NCBI RefSeq assembly: GCF_014650915.1
Contig: NZ_BMVW01000001.1
Span: 1,116,001 to 1,180,000, forward strand
DNA from: Streptomyces poonensis
Lineage (GTDB): Bacteria > Actinomycetota > Actinomycetes > Streptomycetales > Streptomycetaceae
Length of the DNA: 64,000 nucleotides
Direction: 5' to 3'
Positions within the stretch are counted from its first letter, which is position 1. Every line of letters starts with the position of its first letter. The position numbers were made by a program, and so were the translations under genes. Positions 40,486 through 49,198 of the stretch are shown one piece after another. A model generated the notes under the pieces. The model did not search any database. It worked only from the letters and a program-made list of their open reading frames with translations, and had not been told where the DNA came from.

Positions 40486-42953
40486 CCCTCGCCCTGCGCA
40501 CCCTGCGGACCCGCTGGACCACCTTCGCCGGCAGCTTCACGGCACTGTCGCTGGGCGTCGCCCTGCTCACCGTCATGGGACTGGCACTCGCCTCGTCGCT
40601 GGACGCCCCCGAGCGCCGGCCGGAGCGCTTCGCCGCCGCCCCGGTGGTGGTGAAGGGCAAGGACACCCTGCGCGTCACCACGCCGATCGGCGACCGGACC
40701 CAGGAACTCGCCCGGCCTAACGCCATACCCGCGCGCGTGGTGGCCGCCCTGAAGGAGCTGGGCACCGTCACCGAGGACCGTTCCTTCCCCGTGCGCGCCG
40801 AGGGCGGGCCCGACGACCTGGTGGGCCACCCCTGGTCGACGGCCGCCTTCGCCCCGTACGAGCTGACCGCGGGCCGCGCGCCGCAGGCGGCCCACGAGGT
40901 CGTCGTGACCGGCGACTGGGCTTCCGTCGGCGAGCGCCTGCGCACCGGTCACGGCACGGTGACGGTGGTCGGAACGACCGCGACCGCCCATGGAACCGGC
41001 TTCGAGAACGCCGTCTTCCACACCGACACCCGCGCCGCCCGCCTCTCCCCGCACAGCACCCAGCTCGTCGTGGACGCCGACGCCGCGGCCGTACGACGGG
41101 CCGTGGCCGGTACGGGCGGCGCGGACGGCGTCAGCGTCCTCACCGGCGACGCGCGTCGGCTCGCGGACGCCGACCCGGACCGGGACAGCGAGGCACTGGT
41201 CGCGCTGAACGCCCTGTTCGGCACGGCGGGCGGGGTCACGGGCTTCGTGTCGGTCTTCGTCGTGGCGTCGACCTTCGCCTTCGCGGTCGCCCAGCGGCGC
41301 CGGGAGTTCGGGCTGCTGCGCACCGCCGGCGCGACCCCGGGGCAGATCCGCCGGCTGGTCCTCGCCGAGGCCCTGCTCGTCGGTGTCCTCGCCTCGGCCG
41401 CGGGCTGCGCGCTCGGCGCCCAGGGCGCCCCTCACCTCGCCGAGTGGGTCGTCGACGGCGGCCTCGCGCCCGGCTGGTTCACGATCGGCGACCACATCTG
41501 GCCGTACCACCTGGCCTTCTGGACGGGCCTGCTGGTGGCGCTGTGCGGCGCGGTCGCCGCGTCCTGGCGAGCCGGGCGCACCGGCCCCACGGAGGCGCTG
41601 CGCGAGGCGTCGGTCGACAGCGGGACCATGACGTGGGGGCGCCTGCTGACCGGCGCGGCCCTGCTGACGGCCGCCGTCGTGACGCTCGCCCGGGCCCTGC
41701 TCACCGATCCGGGCGACCTGCTGCACCGCAAGACGTACGTGAGCCGCCCGATGCTGCTGATCACAGCGGTGGCGCTGCTGTCCCCGCTCCTCGTCCGCCC
41801 CCTGACCCGGCTGATCGCCTGGCTGCCCGCCCGACTGCCGTACGCGGGCGGCATGCTGGTCCGCGAGAACGCCGCCGCGGGCGTCCGGCGCACCGCCGCC
41901 GTCGCGGCGCCCGTTCTGGTGACGGTCGCCCTGACGGGCTCGCTGCTCGGGGCGACGGCCACCCTCAACGGGGCGAAGGCCACGGAGACACGCGACCGGA
42001 CCACCGCCGACCTCATCGTCTCCGCCCCCACCGGAGCGGACTTCGACGAGGCGACGCTCGACCGGCTGCGGCAGGTACCGGGCGCCGAGATCTCCCCGAC
42101 GGCGTCGAGTGCCGTGTACGTCCTGGAGGAGGGCACAGCACTGATCAAGTCGGAGGCGAGGGCGGCCGATCCGCGCCTGCTGGCCGCGACCGCACGGCTG
42201 CCCCTCACGGCCGGCCGCGTCAGCGACCTCGATGACGACTCGATCATCGTCAACGAGGAGTGGGAGCGGCACACCGTCGGCCAGGCCGTGACCGTCCACC
42301 TCGGCGACGGCACGAAGCGCAGACTGACAATCGCCGCGGTGATGTCCACCGGCACCGGCGACAACGGCGTGTACGTCACCCCGGCCAACGCTCCGCGCGC
42401 CCCGATCGACCGGGTCGACGTCCGCGTCGAGGCCGGCGCGGACACGTCGACCGTCGCCGCGGCCCTGCGCGAGGCGGCCGCGCCCACCGCCGCCCAGGTC
42501 CTCACCAAGGACCAATGGATACGGGCGACTCACCCCGAGACCGACGAGAAGACCCGTCTCGGCCTCCTCCTCGTCCTCGGCATCGCCCTCCTCTACACGG
42601 GTATCTCCCTGGCCAACACCCTGGTCATGGCGACCTCCGACCGCGTACGGGATCTGACGACCCTGCGGCTGACCGGTGCCACCACGGCCCAGGTACTGCG
42701 GCTGGTCGCCGGGGAGGCGCTGACGGTCGTGGCGGTCGGCGGAGTCCTGGGCCTGCTGGTGGCGGCGCTCAACCTGCTCGGCATGTGGGGCGCCCTGGGC
42801 CTGCAGTCGGTATGGACACCGCTCGAGATGCCCTGGCCGGCACTGGGCTCGGCCCTGGCGGCCTGCGCCGTCCTGGCGGTGGCCTCGGCGGTCCTGCCGG
42901 CCGCGTTGCTGGTGCGGCGGGGGGCGGCCCGGCCGGTGGGCGTACGGGACTGA
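40479..42953 (+). CDS. FtsX-like ABC transporter permease, large
   Basis: An 824-residue permease with two FtsX repeats. There is an N-terminal helix, a large extracytoplasmic domain (about 40-225), three helices (about 240-365) with the QRRREFGLLRTAGATPGQIRR coupling segment, two central helices, a second extracytoplasmic region, and a second set of three helices at the C terminus with DRVRDLTTLRLTGATTAQVLRL. With the partner ATPase it forms a MacB-like or BceAB-like exporter that removes peptides, lipids or antibiotics from the membrane. GTG 40479 fits family starts (VLTLALRTLRTRW). A terminator follows. Confidence 0.9.
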   Translation: MLTLALRTLRTRWTTFAGSFTALSLGVALLTVMGLALASSLDAPERRPERFAAAPVVVKGKDTLRVTTPIGDRTQELARPNAIPARVVAALKELGTVTEDRSFPVRAEGGPDDLVGHPWSTAAFAPYELTAGRAPQAAHEVVVTGDWASVGERLRTGHGTVTVVGTTATAHGTGFENAVFHTDTRAARLSPHSTQLVVDADAAAVRRAVAGTGGADGVSVLTGDARRLADADPDRDSEALVALNALFGTAGGVTGFVSVFVVASTFAFAVAQRRREFGLLRTAGATPGQIRRLVLAEALLVGVLASAAGCALGAQGAPHLAEWVVDGGLAPGWFTIGDHIWPYHLAFWTGLLVALCGAVAASWRAGRTGPTEALREASVDSGTMTWGRLLTGAALLTAAVVTLARALLTDPGDLLHRKTYVSRPMLLITAVALLSPLLVRPLTRLIAWLPARLPYAGGMLVRENAAAGVRRTAAVAAPVLVTVALTGSLLGATATLNGAKATETRDRTTADLIVSAPTGADFDEATLDRLRQVPGAEISPTASSAVYVLEEGTALIKSEARAADPRLLAATARLPLTAGRVSDLDDDSIIVNEEWERHTVGQAVTVHLGDGTKRRLTIAAVMSTGTGDNGVYVTPANAPRAPIDRVDVRVEAGADTSTVAAALREAAAPTAAQVLTKDQWIRATHPETDEKTRLGLLLVLGIALLYTGISLANTLVMATSDRVRDLTTLRLTGATTAQVLRLVAGEALTVVAVGGVLGLLVAALNLLGMWGALGLQSVWTPLEMPWPALGSALAACAVLAVASAVLPAALLVRRGAARPVGVRD

Positions 42954-42980
42954 AGGCGCCGCGGTACGGCCCGTGACACG

Positions 42981-43017
42981 ACAGAACCCCTGTCGGTGCT
43001 CCCGACAGGGGTTCTGT
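42981..43017. terminator. Terminator between the ABC exporter and tRNA-Ala
   Basis: ACAGAACCCCTGTCGG and its exact complement form a 16-bp stem with a 5-nt loop. It ends 7 nt from the 3' end of the convergent tRNA, so it probably serves both. Confidence 0.88.
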
Positions 43018-43023
43018 GCTGCG

Positions 43024-43097
43024 TGGACCTGAGGGGATTTGAACCCCTGGCCCCCTCGATGCGAACGAGGTGCGCTACCGGACTGCGCCACAGGCCC
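43024..43097 (-). tRNA. tRNA-Ala (anticodon CGC)
   Basis: A 74-nt cloverleaf on the reverse strand. The acceptor GGGCCTG pairs with CAGGTCC, including the G3-U70 pair that defines alanine tRNAs. The anticodon stem CCTCG/CGAGG encloses loop TTCGCAT, giving anticodon CGC for codon GCG. The T-loop GGTTCAAATCC is present. CCA is not encoded. GCG is one of the commonest Ala codons in this genome. Confidence 0.95.
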
Positions 43098-43217
43098 TTG
43101 CAACGAGTGAAACTCTAGCATCCCCATCCGGGTGCTTGGAAATCCGTTCCCCGCTGGTCAACGGTGGCCCCCGGCGCGGCCGCAGAGGGCCACGCCTCCG
43201 GCCCTGGTCGCCGGGGC

Positions 43218-44765
43218 CTACTCGTTGGCCGCGCGGGGCCGGTCCCCGTCCTCGTACTGGTCGAACAGCGGCGTCCGTCCCCGTTCCCGCGCCCGACGTG
43301 CGGACGCGGCACGGCGGGCGTCGGTGCGCCCCCCGTCGGAACCGTCACCGTCCTCCGTGCCCTTCTCGGCCGAGGGGGACGAGGAAGGGGAAGGGGACGA
43401 AGCCTCGGGCGCGGCCCCGGATCCGGAGGCCGACCCGGGCGCGGTCCCGGGCAGCGGAGCCCCCAGCGTGGGCTCCGACTGCCGGTCCGACTCTCCCGCT
43501 CCCGGCTCGGCCGCGCTCGAGCGTGCCGAGCTCCACGCGTCCGGCGCTCCCATGTCGACGCTCGGGGTGGCCCGCGGAGCGACCGGAGCGGTCACGTACG
43601 TGGGGAGCGGCACCGGGACCGGGTCCCAGCTCTCGCCGTGGCCGGGCCGCCGCTGGCGCTCGCGCTGCTGGTCGATCCACTCCGCGTGGTCGGTCTGCTC
43701 GACGAGGGCCCGGCGGTCGGCCGCTAAGGCGGACAGATCCGGCCTGGTCTCCGCCTCGGGCCCGTCCTCCGGCTCGTCGGTGCCGTGGTCGGTCACCGGC
43801 CGGCGCGGGCGCTGCCGCTCGCGGAGCCGCTGCGCGGCCGCCTCGGCCCGCCGCCGGTCCATCGTGAAGGCGAACCGCCGCCGTTCCTGGGCGCGCAGAT
43901 AGGCGATGTACGCGCTCAGCAGCACCGCGGGCACACCGGGCGCCCAGAGGAGCGCGAGCCCGCCGACCGCCGCGACGATCGACCCGAGCGTGAAGGCCAG
44001 GAAGAGCATCACGGTCGTACGCCGTCGGCGAGCGAGCGCCTTCGAGCGCTGCGCCCGGGCCGCGGCCTCCGCCGAGACACCTCGCCTCGCGAGCCCACCC
44101 GGCACCGGCTTCTTCCCGGCCCTGGCGGCGGGCGGCTGGGGCGCCTGGGACACCTGTGACGCCTCAGAGGCCGGAGCCTGGAACTGCGACGCCTGGGATG
44201 CCGGGAATGCCTGGGGTGCCTGGGACGACTCGGGTGCCTTGGCGCCTTGGCGCAGCTGACCGGACGGACCGGCGGAACGGCCCGACAGGGGTTCCTGCCG
44301 GCCCGGCGCCTTCTTGGTCTGCTGCGGCACCGCGCCGGACATCGGCCTCGGCGCCTGCTCCGTGCCGGTGAAGGACCCCACCGGGCCCTCCGCCGCGCCC
44401 GCGGGCCGTGCGCCGGACGACGCCGTGACGTCCGGGCCGGCCGGACCGGACCCGCCGCGTTCCGCCGGCAGCTGTGTCTTCGTCTCCGGTCGGTACGGAG
44501 GCATGGCGAAGGCCCGGACGTCCACCGAGTCGGTGACCGCCTCCGGGTCGACGGCGTGCTCCACCTCGTCGGCGGAGCGCGCCCGCAGGTCCTTGGCGTA
44601 TCGGCGCTCCATACCCGCCCGTCCGGACAGCAGCCGGATGGCGGTGCTGAAGCGTTCCGTCGGACGGGCCTCGTTCAGCTCGTCCTGCCTACGGAGCCAC
44701 ATCGGCACCAAGTAGGCGGCCCAGGCCCCGACGATGACTGCGTAGATGAGGCCGCTGCTGCTCAC
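43218..44765 (-). CDS. sepX: SepX/GlpR, gephyrin-receptor-like cell-division membrane protein, with TTA codon
   Basis: A 515-residue protein. The N-terminal helix SSSGLIYAVIVGAWAAYLVP and the following WLRRQDELNEARPTERFSTAIRLL are the signature of SepX (Streptomyces) and GlpR (Corynebacterium). A disordered Pro/Ala/Gln linker follows, then two central helices (TTVMLFLAFTLGSIVAAVGG and PAVLLSAYIAYL) and a long acidic, disordered tail. In Streptomyces SepX stabilises Z-rings and has a role in cross-wall and sporulation septa; in corynebacteria the homologue is the membrane receptor of a gephyrin-like protein. A MoeA-like gene lies four genes upstream here. Codon 347 is TTA (43727-43725). GTG 44765 has TACCGT 7 nt before it. 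Confidence 0.88.
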   Translation of the reverse strand: MSSSGLIYAVIVGAWAAYLVPMWLRRQDELNEARPTERFSTAIRLLSGRAGMERRYAKDLRARSADEVEHAVDPEAVTDSVDVRAFAMPPYRPETKTQLPAERGGSGPAGPDVTASSGARPAGAAEGPVGSFTGTEQAPRPMSGAVPQQTKKAPGRQEPLSGRSAGPSGQLRQGAKAPESSQAPQAFPASQASQFQAPASEASQVSQAPQPPAARAGKKPVPGGLARRGVSAEAAARAQRSKALARRRRTTVMLFLAFTLGSIVAAVGGLALLWAPGVPAVLLSAYIAYLRAQERRRFAFTMDRRRAEAAAQRLRERQRPRRPVTDHGTDEPEDGPEAETRPDLSALAADRRALVEQTDHAEWIDQQRERQRRPGHGESWDPVPVPLPTYVTAPVAPRATPSVDMGAPDAWSSARSSAAEPGAGESDRQSEPTLGAPLPGTAPGSASGSGAAPEASSPSPSSSPSAEKGTEDGDGSDGGRTDARRAASARRARERGRTPLFDQYEDGDRPRAANE

Positions 44766-44772
44766 GCCTCAC

Positions 44773-44778
44773 ACGGTA
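44773..44778 (-). promoter_or_regulatory. -10-like hexamer of sepX
   Basis: TACCGT on the minus strand, 7 nt before GTG 44765. This fits a leaderless message. The 230 nt upstream are unusually AT-rich for this genome and contain GATCGG-CAG-CCGATC (44907-44921), a possible regulator site; no gene is seen there. Confidence 0.4.
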
Positions 44779-44997
44779 GAGGGGTTTGCATGAGGCCATC
44801 TGCCAATTGAGCCGGTGTGTCGCACGATCTGGCTGATATTTCGAGCTTTTTTTGTGACCGATGCGATCAGCAGCCCGCTGAGGCCGGGAGATTAACGCTT
44901 TGAGACGATCGGCAGCCGATCAATTTCGAACATGTATTTCATTTATGAGGCCGGTAACGCAATGCGTGAGGGGCATCGTGGTCACGCCGTGCTCGCG

Positions 44998-45663
44998 TCA
45001 CGGGCGGTTCGGGCCGCTTCCCTCGGCGTTCCGCGCGTCCCGCGGAGCATTGCCGGCGCGAGCCTTGCGCCAGCGGGCCAGCAGTCCGCCCGGTACCTCT
45101 TCGGCGGTCAGCGCGTAGACCAGGTGGTCCCGCCAGGCGCCGTCGATGTGCAGATAACGCGGCCGCAGGCCTTCCTCGCGGAATCCGAGTTTCTCCACGA
45201 CACGGCGGCTGGGCCCGTTCTCCGGGCGAATGCAGACCTCGATGCGGTGCAGGCCGACCGTGCGGAAGCAGTGGTCGACCGCGAGCGCCACCGCCGTCGG
45301 CATCACGCCCCGCCCGGCGACCGCCTCGTCGACCCAGTAGCCGACGTGCCCGGAGCACATCGAGCCCCAAGTGATCCCGGCGACCGTCAGCTGCCCGGCG
45401 AGCCGCCCCCGGTAGTCGATCACGAAGGGCAGCATCCGGCCCGCGCCCGCCTCCCGGCGCAGATGGCGGACCATCTGGCGGTAGGTCGGCCGGTGCCCGA
45501 TCGGACCGCTGGGAGTGGGCGGCGGGATGGTCGCCTCCCAGGGGCGCAGCCAGTCCCGGTTGCGCTGGTTGACCTCCCGCCAGGCCTGCTGGTCGCGCAG
45601 CCTTATCGGCCGGAGGACGACATCGCCGTCGGCCAGCTCGACGGGCCAGGATGGGCTGTTCAG
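44998..45663 (-). CDS. RimJ-like GNAT acetyltransferase, apparent CTG start
   Basis: A 221-residue GNAT protein of the RimJ/RimL type, expected to acetylate N termini, for example of ribosomal proteins. The conserved N-terminal part reads [20 protein letters not shown] and LRDQQAWREVNQRNRDWLRP. The acetyl-CoA region is GYWVDEAVAGRGVMPTAVAL, and EVCIRPENGPSRRVVEKLGF is the C-terminal motif. The frame has no ATG/GTG/TTG before MVRHL at 45474, which would cut away 63 conserved residues. CTG 45663 overlaps the preceding TGA (CTGA), mimicking the usual ATGA coupling, so CTG is probably the start. From memory, a rimJ gene sits between glp and glpR in corynebacteria as well. Confidence 0.85.
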   Translation of the reverse strand: MNSPSWPVELADGDVVLRPIRLRDQQAWREVNQRNRDWLRPWEATIPPPTPSGPIGHRPTYRQMVRHLRREAGAGRMLPFVIDYRGRLAGQLTVAGITWGSMCSGHVGYWVDEAVAGRGVMPTAVALAVDHCFRTVGLHRIEVCIRPENGPSRRVVEKLGFREEGLRPRYLHIDGAWRDHLVYALTAEEVPGGLLARWRKARAGNAPRDARNAEGSGPNRP

Positions 45664-46313
45664 CTCGCACCCCCACTCGGTCGGGAGCCGTCCGCGCCGT
45701 CCGCAGGGGCGCCCCCGGAACCGCCGTGGTGCCCGGCGGACCCCGCGGTGCCGGGTGCCCCCGTGGCGTCGGCCGGCCCCGCGGTGCCGGTGGGCCTCGG
45801 GTGGTCCACGCCGCGCAGCTGGTCCACGGCGTGGATCAGCAGGGGCTCCAGTACGGCCAGGCCGTCCCGGACCCCGCCGGTCGAGCCCGGCAGGTTCACG
45901 ATCAGGGTGCCGTCGGCGATCCCCGCCAGGCCCCGGGAGAGCGCCGCCGTGGGCACCTTCTCCCTGCCGTACGCCCTGATGGCCTCGGCGATGCCCGGCA
46001 CCTCGCGGTCGAGCACGCTGCGGGTGGCCTCCGGGGTCCGGTCGGTGGGCGAGATGCCGGTGCCGCCGGTGGTCACGACGACGTCGTACCCGGCCCGGAC
46101 GGCAACGCGCAGGGCGTTCTCCACGGGGTCCCCGTCAGGCACGACCCATGGGCCGTCCACGGCGAAGCCGAACGTCCGCAGCCCCTGAGCGATCAGCGGT
46201 CCGCCCTTGTCCTCGTACACACCCTTCGCCGCGCGGTTGGAGGCGGTGACGACCAGGGCCGAATACGGTGCGGTCAGGGCGCCTCCGGTGGGGGGCTCGT
46301 CCGGTGCCGTCAT
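45660..46313 (-). CDS. mog: Molybdopterin adenylyltransferase / MogA-MoaB family
   Basis: A 217-residue MogA/MoaB-type protein. Core motifs are [37 protein letters not shown] (the MPT-binding GGTG loop) and [12 protein letters not shown]. It activates molybdopterin with AMP before metal insertion. The last 50 residues are a Gly/Ala/Pro-rich tail outside the fold. ATG 46313 overlaps the moaC stop (ATGA). Downstream coupling to the acetyltransferase is through a CTGA overlap. Confidence 0.9.
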   Translation of the reverse strand: MTAPDEPPTGGALTAPYSALVVTASNRAAKGVYEDKGGPLIAQGLRTFGFAVDGPWVVPDGDPVENALRVAVRAGYDVVVTTGGTGISPTDRTPEATRSVLDREVPGIAEAIRAYGREKVPTAALSRGLAGIADGTLIVNLPGSTGGVRDGLAVLEPLLIHAVDQLRGVDHPRPTGTAGPADATGAPGTAGSAGHHGGSGGAPADGADGSRPSGGAS

Positions 46314-46789
46314 GTCCGGCTCCAGTCGCCCGACTTCCCGCCGGTCTTCTCCTCGACGCGTACGTCCGTGATGACCGCCCCCTTGTCGACCGCCTTGACC
46401 ATGTCGATCACAGTGAGCGCCGCCACGGTGACCGCGGTGAGGGCCTCCATCTCCACGCCCGTGCGGTCGGTCGTCTTCACGGTGGCCCGGATCTCGACGG
46501 CGTCGTCCGCCACCGTCAGATCCACTGTGACACCCGCCACTGACAACGGGTGGCAGAGCGGGATCAGGTCGGGTGTGCGCTTGGCGCCCATGATGCCCGC
46601 GATGCGCGCGGTGGCGAGGGCGTCGCCCTTGGGCACCCCCTTGCCGCGCAGCAGTTCGACCACCTGCGGCGAGACGAGGACCCTGCCGCTCGCGCTCGCG
46701 GTGCGCGCGGTGACGTCCTTCCCCGATACGTCGACCATGCGGGCGGCTCCCGCCTCGTCGATGTGCGTCAGTCGGTCCTGCGTACTCAT
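46310..46789 (-). CDS. moaC: Cyclic pyranopterin monophosphate synthase
   Basis: A 159-residue MoaC. Family motifs are [48 protein letters not shown] (with the substrate-binding His) and a C-terminal [26 protein letters not shown]. It converts 3',8-cyclo-GTP into cPMP in molybdenum cofactor synthesis. It lies between the MoeA-like gene and mog, with a 4-nt overlap into mog, showing that true cofactor genes share this operon. Confidence 0.95.
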   Translation of the reverse strand: MSTQDRLTHIDEAGAARMVDVSGKDVTARTASASGRVLVSPQVVELLRGKGVPKGDALATARIAGIMGAKRTPDLIPLCHPLSVAGVTVDLTVADDAVEIRATVKTTDRTGVEMEALTAVTVAALTVIDMVKAVDKGAVITDVRVEEKTGGKSGDWSRT

Positions 46790-46874
46790 GTGGTGTGGCG
46801 CTCCCGGTCAGGGCCCGTCGCGGTGCGGCGCGTGGCCTCGTTGTGCGCGACACGGTACCCCCAAGCGCGAGCCC

Positions 46875-48197
46875 TCACCCCAGGAGGACTACCTCCACCT
46901 CGGTGCCGGGTTCGACCGACTCCACGTCCTCCGGGACGACGATCAGCGCGTCGGCGCGGGCGAGGGCGGCGACCAGATGGGAGGAGGCGCCTCCGACGGG
47001 GGTGACCTGGCCGTCGGCGTAGGTGCCGCGCAGGAACTGCCGGCGTCCCGCGGGCGAGGTGAGCGCCTTGGAGGCGTGGAGCGTCGCCCGGGCGGTGGGG
47101 CGGTGCAGGTCCTCCAGGCCCATCAGGGCACGGATCGCCGGCCGGACGAACAGTTCGAAGGAGACGTACGACGACACGGGGTTGCCCGGCAGCGCGAGCA
47201 GGGGTGTGTGGTCGGGGCCGATCGTGCCGAAGCCCTGCGGTTTGCCGGGCTGCATGGCGAGCCGGCGGAACTCGACGCCGCCGCCCGCCTCGTCCTCGTC
47301 GCCGACGGACTGCAGGGCCTCCTTGACCACGTCGTAGGCGCCCACGCTGACCCCGCCGGTGGTGACCAGCAGGTCCGCGCGGACGAGCTGGTCCTCGATG
47401 GTGGAACGGAGGATCTCGGCGTCGTCGGTGACGGCGCCGACCCGGTAGGCGATGGCACCGGCGTCGCGGGCGGCGGCCGTCAGGGCGAAGCTGTTGGAGT
47501 CGTAGATCTGGCCGGCGCCCAGGGCCACGCCGGGCGGCACGAGTTCGCTGCCGGTGGAGACGACGACCACGCGTGGGCGCGGGCGCACGCGGACCGTGGC
47601 GCGGCCGATCGCGGCGAGCAGCGCGATCTGCGGCGGGCCGAGGACGGTGCCCGCCGCCAGCGCCCGGTCGCCGGCCTGCACGTCGCTGCCCCGCGCGCGT
47701 ACATGCGCGCGTGCCTCGGCGGCGCGGTGGACCTGCACCTGCCCGGTGGCGCCCTCGGGGGCGGCGCTGTGGGCGCGCATCCCGGCCGCGGGTCCCCGGC
47801 CGAGGCCGCCGTCGGTCCACTCGACGGGGACGACCGTCTCGGCGCCGGGCGGCAGCGGGGCACCGGTCATGATGCGTGCGGCCTCGCCCGGCCCGACATG
47901 GGGCTGTTCGCCCTGGCCCGCGGCCACGTCGCCGATCACCGTGAGGACGGCCGGGTACTCCTCACTCGCGCCCGCGACGTCCGCGACCCGCACCGCGTAG
48001 CCGTCCATGGAGCTGTTGTCGAAGGGCGGCAGCGAGACCGGCACCGTGACGTCCTCGACCAGGACACAGCCCTGGGCGTCGAGGAGTTGCAGCTCGATGG
48101 GGTCCAGGGGGCGGACCGTGGCGAGGACGTCCTCCAGGTGCTCGGTCACCGACCAGAGGCGGTCCGGGTCGGTGTCACGGGTCGCGGCGCTGCTCAA
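46875..48197 (-). CDS. glp: MoeA/gephyrin-like molybdopterin molybdotransferase (Glp-type candidate)
   Basis: A 440-residue MoeA-family protein. It has PPFDNSSMDGYAVR (domain III/I start), GEAARIMTGAPLPPGAE, STGSELVPPG, IYDSNSFALTAAARDAG, VTTGGVSVGAYD and LALPGNPVSSYVSFELFVRP; all expected motifs are intact, so enzymatic molybdate insertion is plausible. Actinobacteria also use a MoeA paralogue (Glp, gephyrin-like) as a division factor that binds FtsZ and the membrane receptor GlpR/SepX. The linkage galU-moeA-...-rimJ-sepX is that of glp, so this copy may be the division protein, possibly with both roles. TTG 48197 is used, 5 nt after the galU stop, with GAGGAG 11 nt upstream. Confidence 0.88.
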   Translation of the reverse strand: MSSAATRDTDPDRLWSVTEHLEDVLATVRPLDPIELQLLDAQGCVLVEDVTVPVSLPPFDNSSMDGYAVRVADVAGASEEYPAVLTVIGDVAAGQGEQPHVGPGEAARIMTGAPLPPGAETVVPVEWTDGGLGRGPAAGMRAHSAAPEGATGQVQVHRAAEARAHVRARGSDVQAGDRALAAGTVLGPPQIALLAAIGRATVRVRPRPRVVVVSTGSELVPPGVALGAGQIYDSNSFALTAAARDAGAIAYRVGAVTDDAEILRSTIEDQLVRADLLVTTGGVSVGAYDVVKEALQSVGDEDEAGGGVEFRRLAMQPGKPQGFGTIGPDHTPLLALPGNPVSSYVSFELFVRPAIRALMGLEDLHRPTARATLHASKALTSPAGRRQFLRGTYADGQVTPVGGASSHLVAALARADALIVVPEDVESVEPGTEVEVVLLG

Positions 48198-48202
48198 CGT
48201 GG

Positions 48203-49105
48203 CTACATCTCCTCGGTCACATAACTGCGGAGCCAGGTCCGGAACTCCGGACCCAGATCTTCACGTTCGCACGCGAGTCTGACAATGGCACGCAGATAGT
48301 CGCCACGGTCGCCGGTGTCATAGCGGCGGCCCTGGAAGACGACGCCGTGCACGGGGCCGCCCACCTTCTCGTCGGCGGCGAGCTGCTGGAGCGCGTCGGT
48401 GATCTGGATCTCGCCGCCACGGCCGGGCTCGGTCTCGCGCAGGACGCCGAAGATGCGCGGGTCCAGGACATAGCGGCCGATGACGGCGTAGTTGGAGGGC
48501 GCGTCGGCCACGTCCGGCTTCTCGACCAGGCCCGTGACCTTGACGACGTCTCCGTCGTCGGTGGCGTCCACGGCCGCACAGCCGTAGAGGTGGATCTGCT
48601 CGGGAGCGACCTCCATGAGGGCGATGACGCTGCCGCCGTGCTGTTCCTGGACCTCGATCATGCGCTGGAGCAGGGGGTCGCGCGGGTCGATCAGGTCGTC
48701 GCCGAGGAGGACGGCGAAGGGCTCGTCTCCGACGTGCGGGGCGGCGCACAGGACGGCGTGACCGAGGCCCTTGGGGTCGCCCTGACGAACGTAGTGGATC
48801 ATCGCGAGGTCGCTGGACTGCTGGACCTTGGCGAGGCGGCCGGCATCGCCCTTCTTCTCCAGGGCCGACTCGAGCTCGTAGTTCCGGTCGAAGTGGTCCT
48901 CCAGGGGACGCTTGTTGCGCCCTGTGATCATCAGGACGTCGTCGAGCCCCGCGGACACCGCCTCCTCGACCACGTACTGGATCGCGGGCTTGTCGACGAC
49001 GGGAAGCATCTCCTTGGGAGTGGCTTTTGTGGCCGGAAGGAACCGTGTACCGAGACCGGCTGCGGGGATGACAGCCTTGGTGATCCTGGGCTTCGACTCA
49101 GTCAT
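48203..49105 (-). CDS. galU: UTP--glucose-1-phosphate uridylyltransferase
   Basis: A 300-residue GalU. The nucleotide-binding start is AVIPAAGLGTRFLPATKATPKEMLPVVDKP; further motifs are GDPKGLGHAV, LLGDDLIDP, GLVEKP and GGEIQITDAL. It makes UDP-glucose for wall teichoic polymers, glycolipids and trehalose. ATG 49105 is preceded by TATGGT 6 nt upstream, suggesting a leaderless message. It is the first gene of the galU-glp-moaC-mog-rimJ series and diverges from the formyl-THF ligase gene. Confidence 0.95.
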   Translation of the reverse strand: MTESKPRITKAVIPAAGLGTRFLPATKATPKEMLPVVDKPAIQYVVEEAVSAGLDDVLMITGRNKRPLEDHFDRNYELESALEKKGDAGRLAKVQQSSDLAMIHYVRQGDPKGLGHAVLCAAPHVGDEPFAVLLGDDLIDPRDPLLQRMIEVQEQHGGSVIALMEVAPEQIHLYGCAAVDATDDGDVVKVTGLVEKPDVADAPSNYAVIGRYVLDPRIFGVLRETEPGRGGEIQITDALQQLAADEKVGGPVHGVVFQGRRYDTGDRGDYLRAIVRLACEREDLGPEFRTWLRSYVTEEM

Positions 49106-49111
49106 GGCCGA

Positions 49112-49117
49112 ACCATA
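49112..49117 (-). promoter_or_regulatory. -10-like hexamer of galU
   Basis: TATGGT on the minus strand, 6 nt before ATG 49105. This fits a leaderless message. Confidence 0.4.
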
Positions 49118-49198
49118 TCCGGTGCCTTTGTGAGCACTCTGTGGATCCGGTTAATTCGTTCTCATATGAGCGGATTGAGAACAGTACGGGAGCATTTT

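Noticed and set aside
43024..43097. The tRNA-Ala gene as an integration site of a mobile element
   Set aside because: No integrase gene and no duplicated tRNA 3' end were seen nearby; the neighbours are core genes.
40371..43127. A 918-codon open frame opposite the FtsX-like permease
   Set aside because: Shadow frame that even crosses the tRNA and terminator; Gly/Arg/Gln-rich and without motifs.
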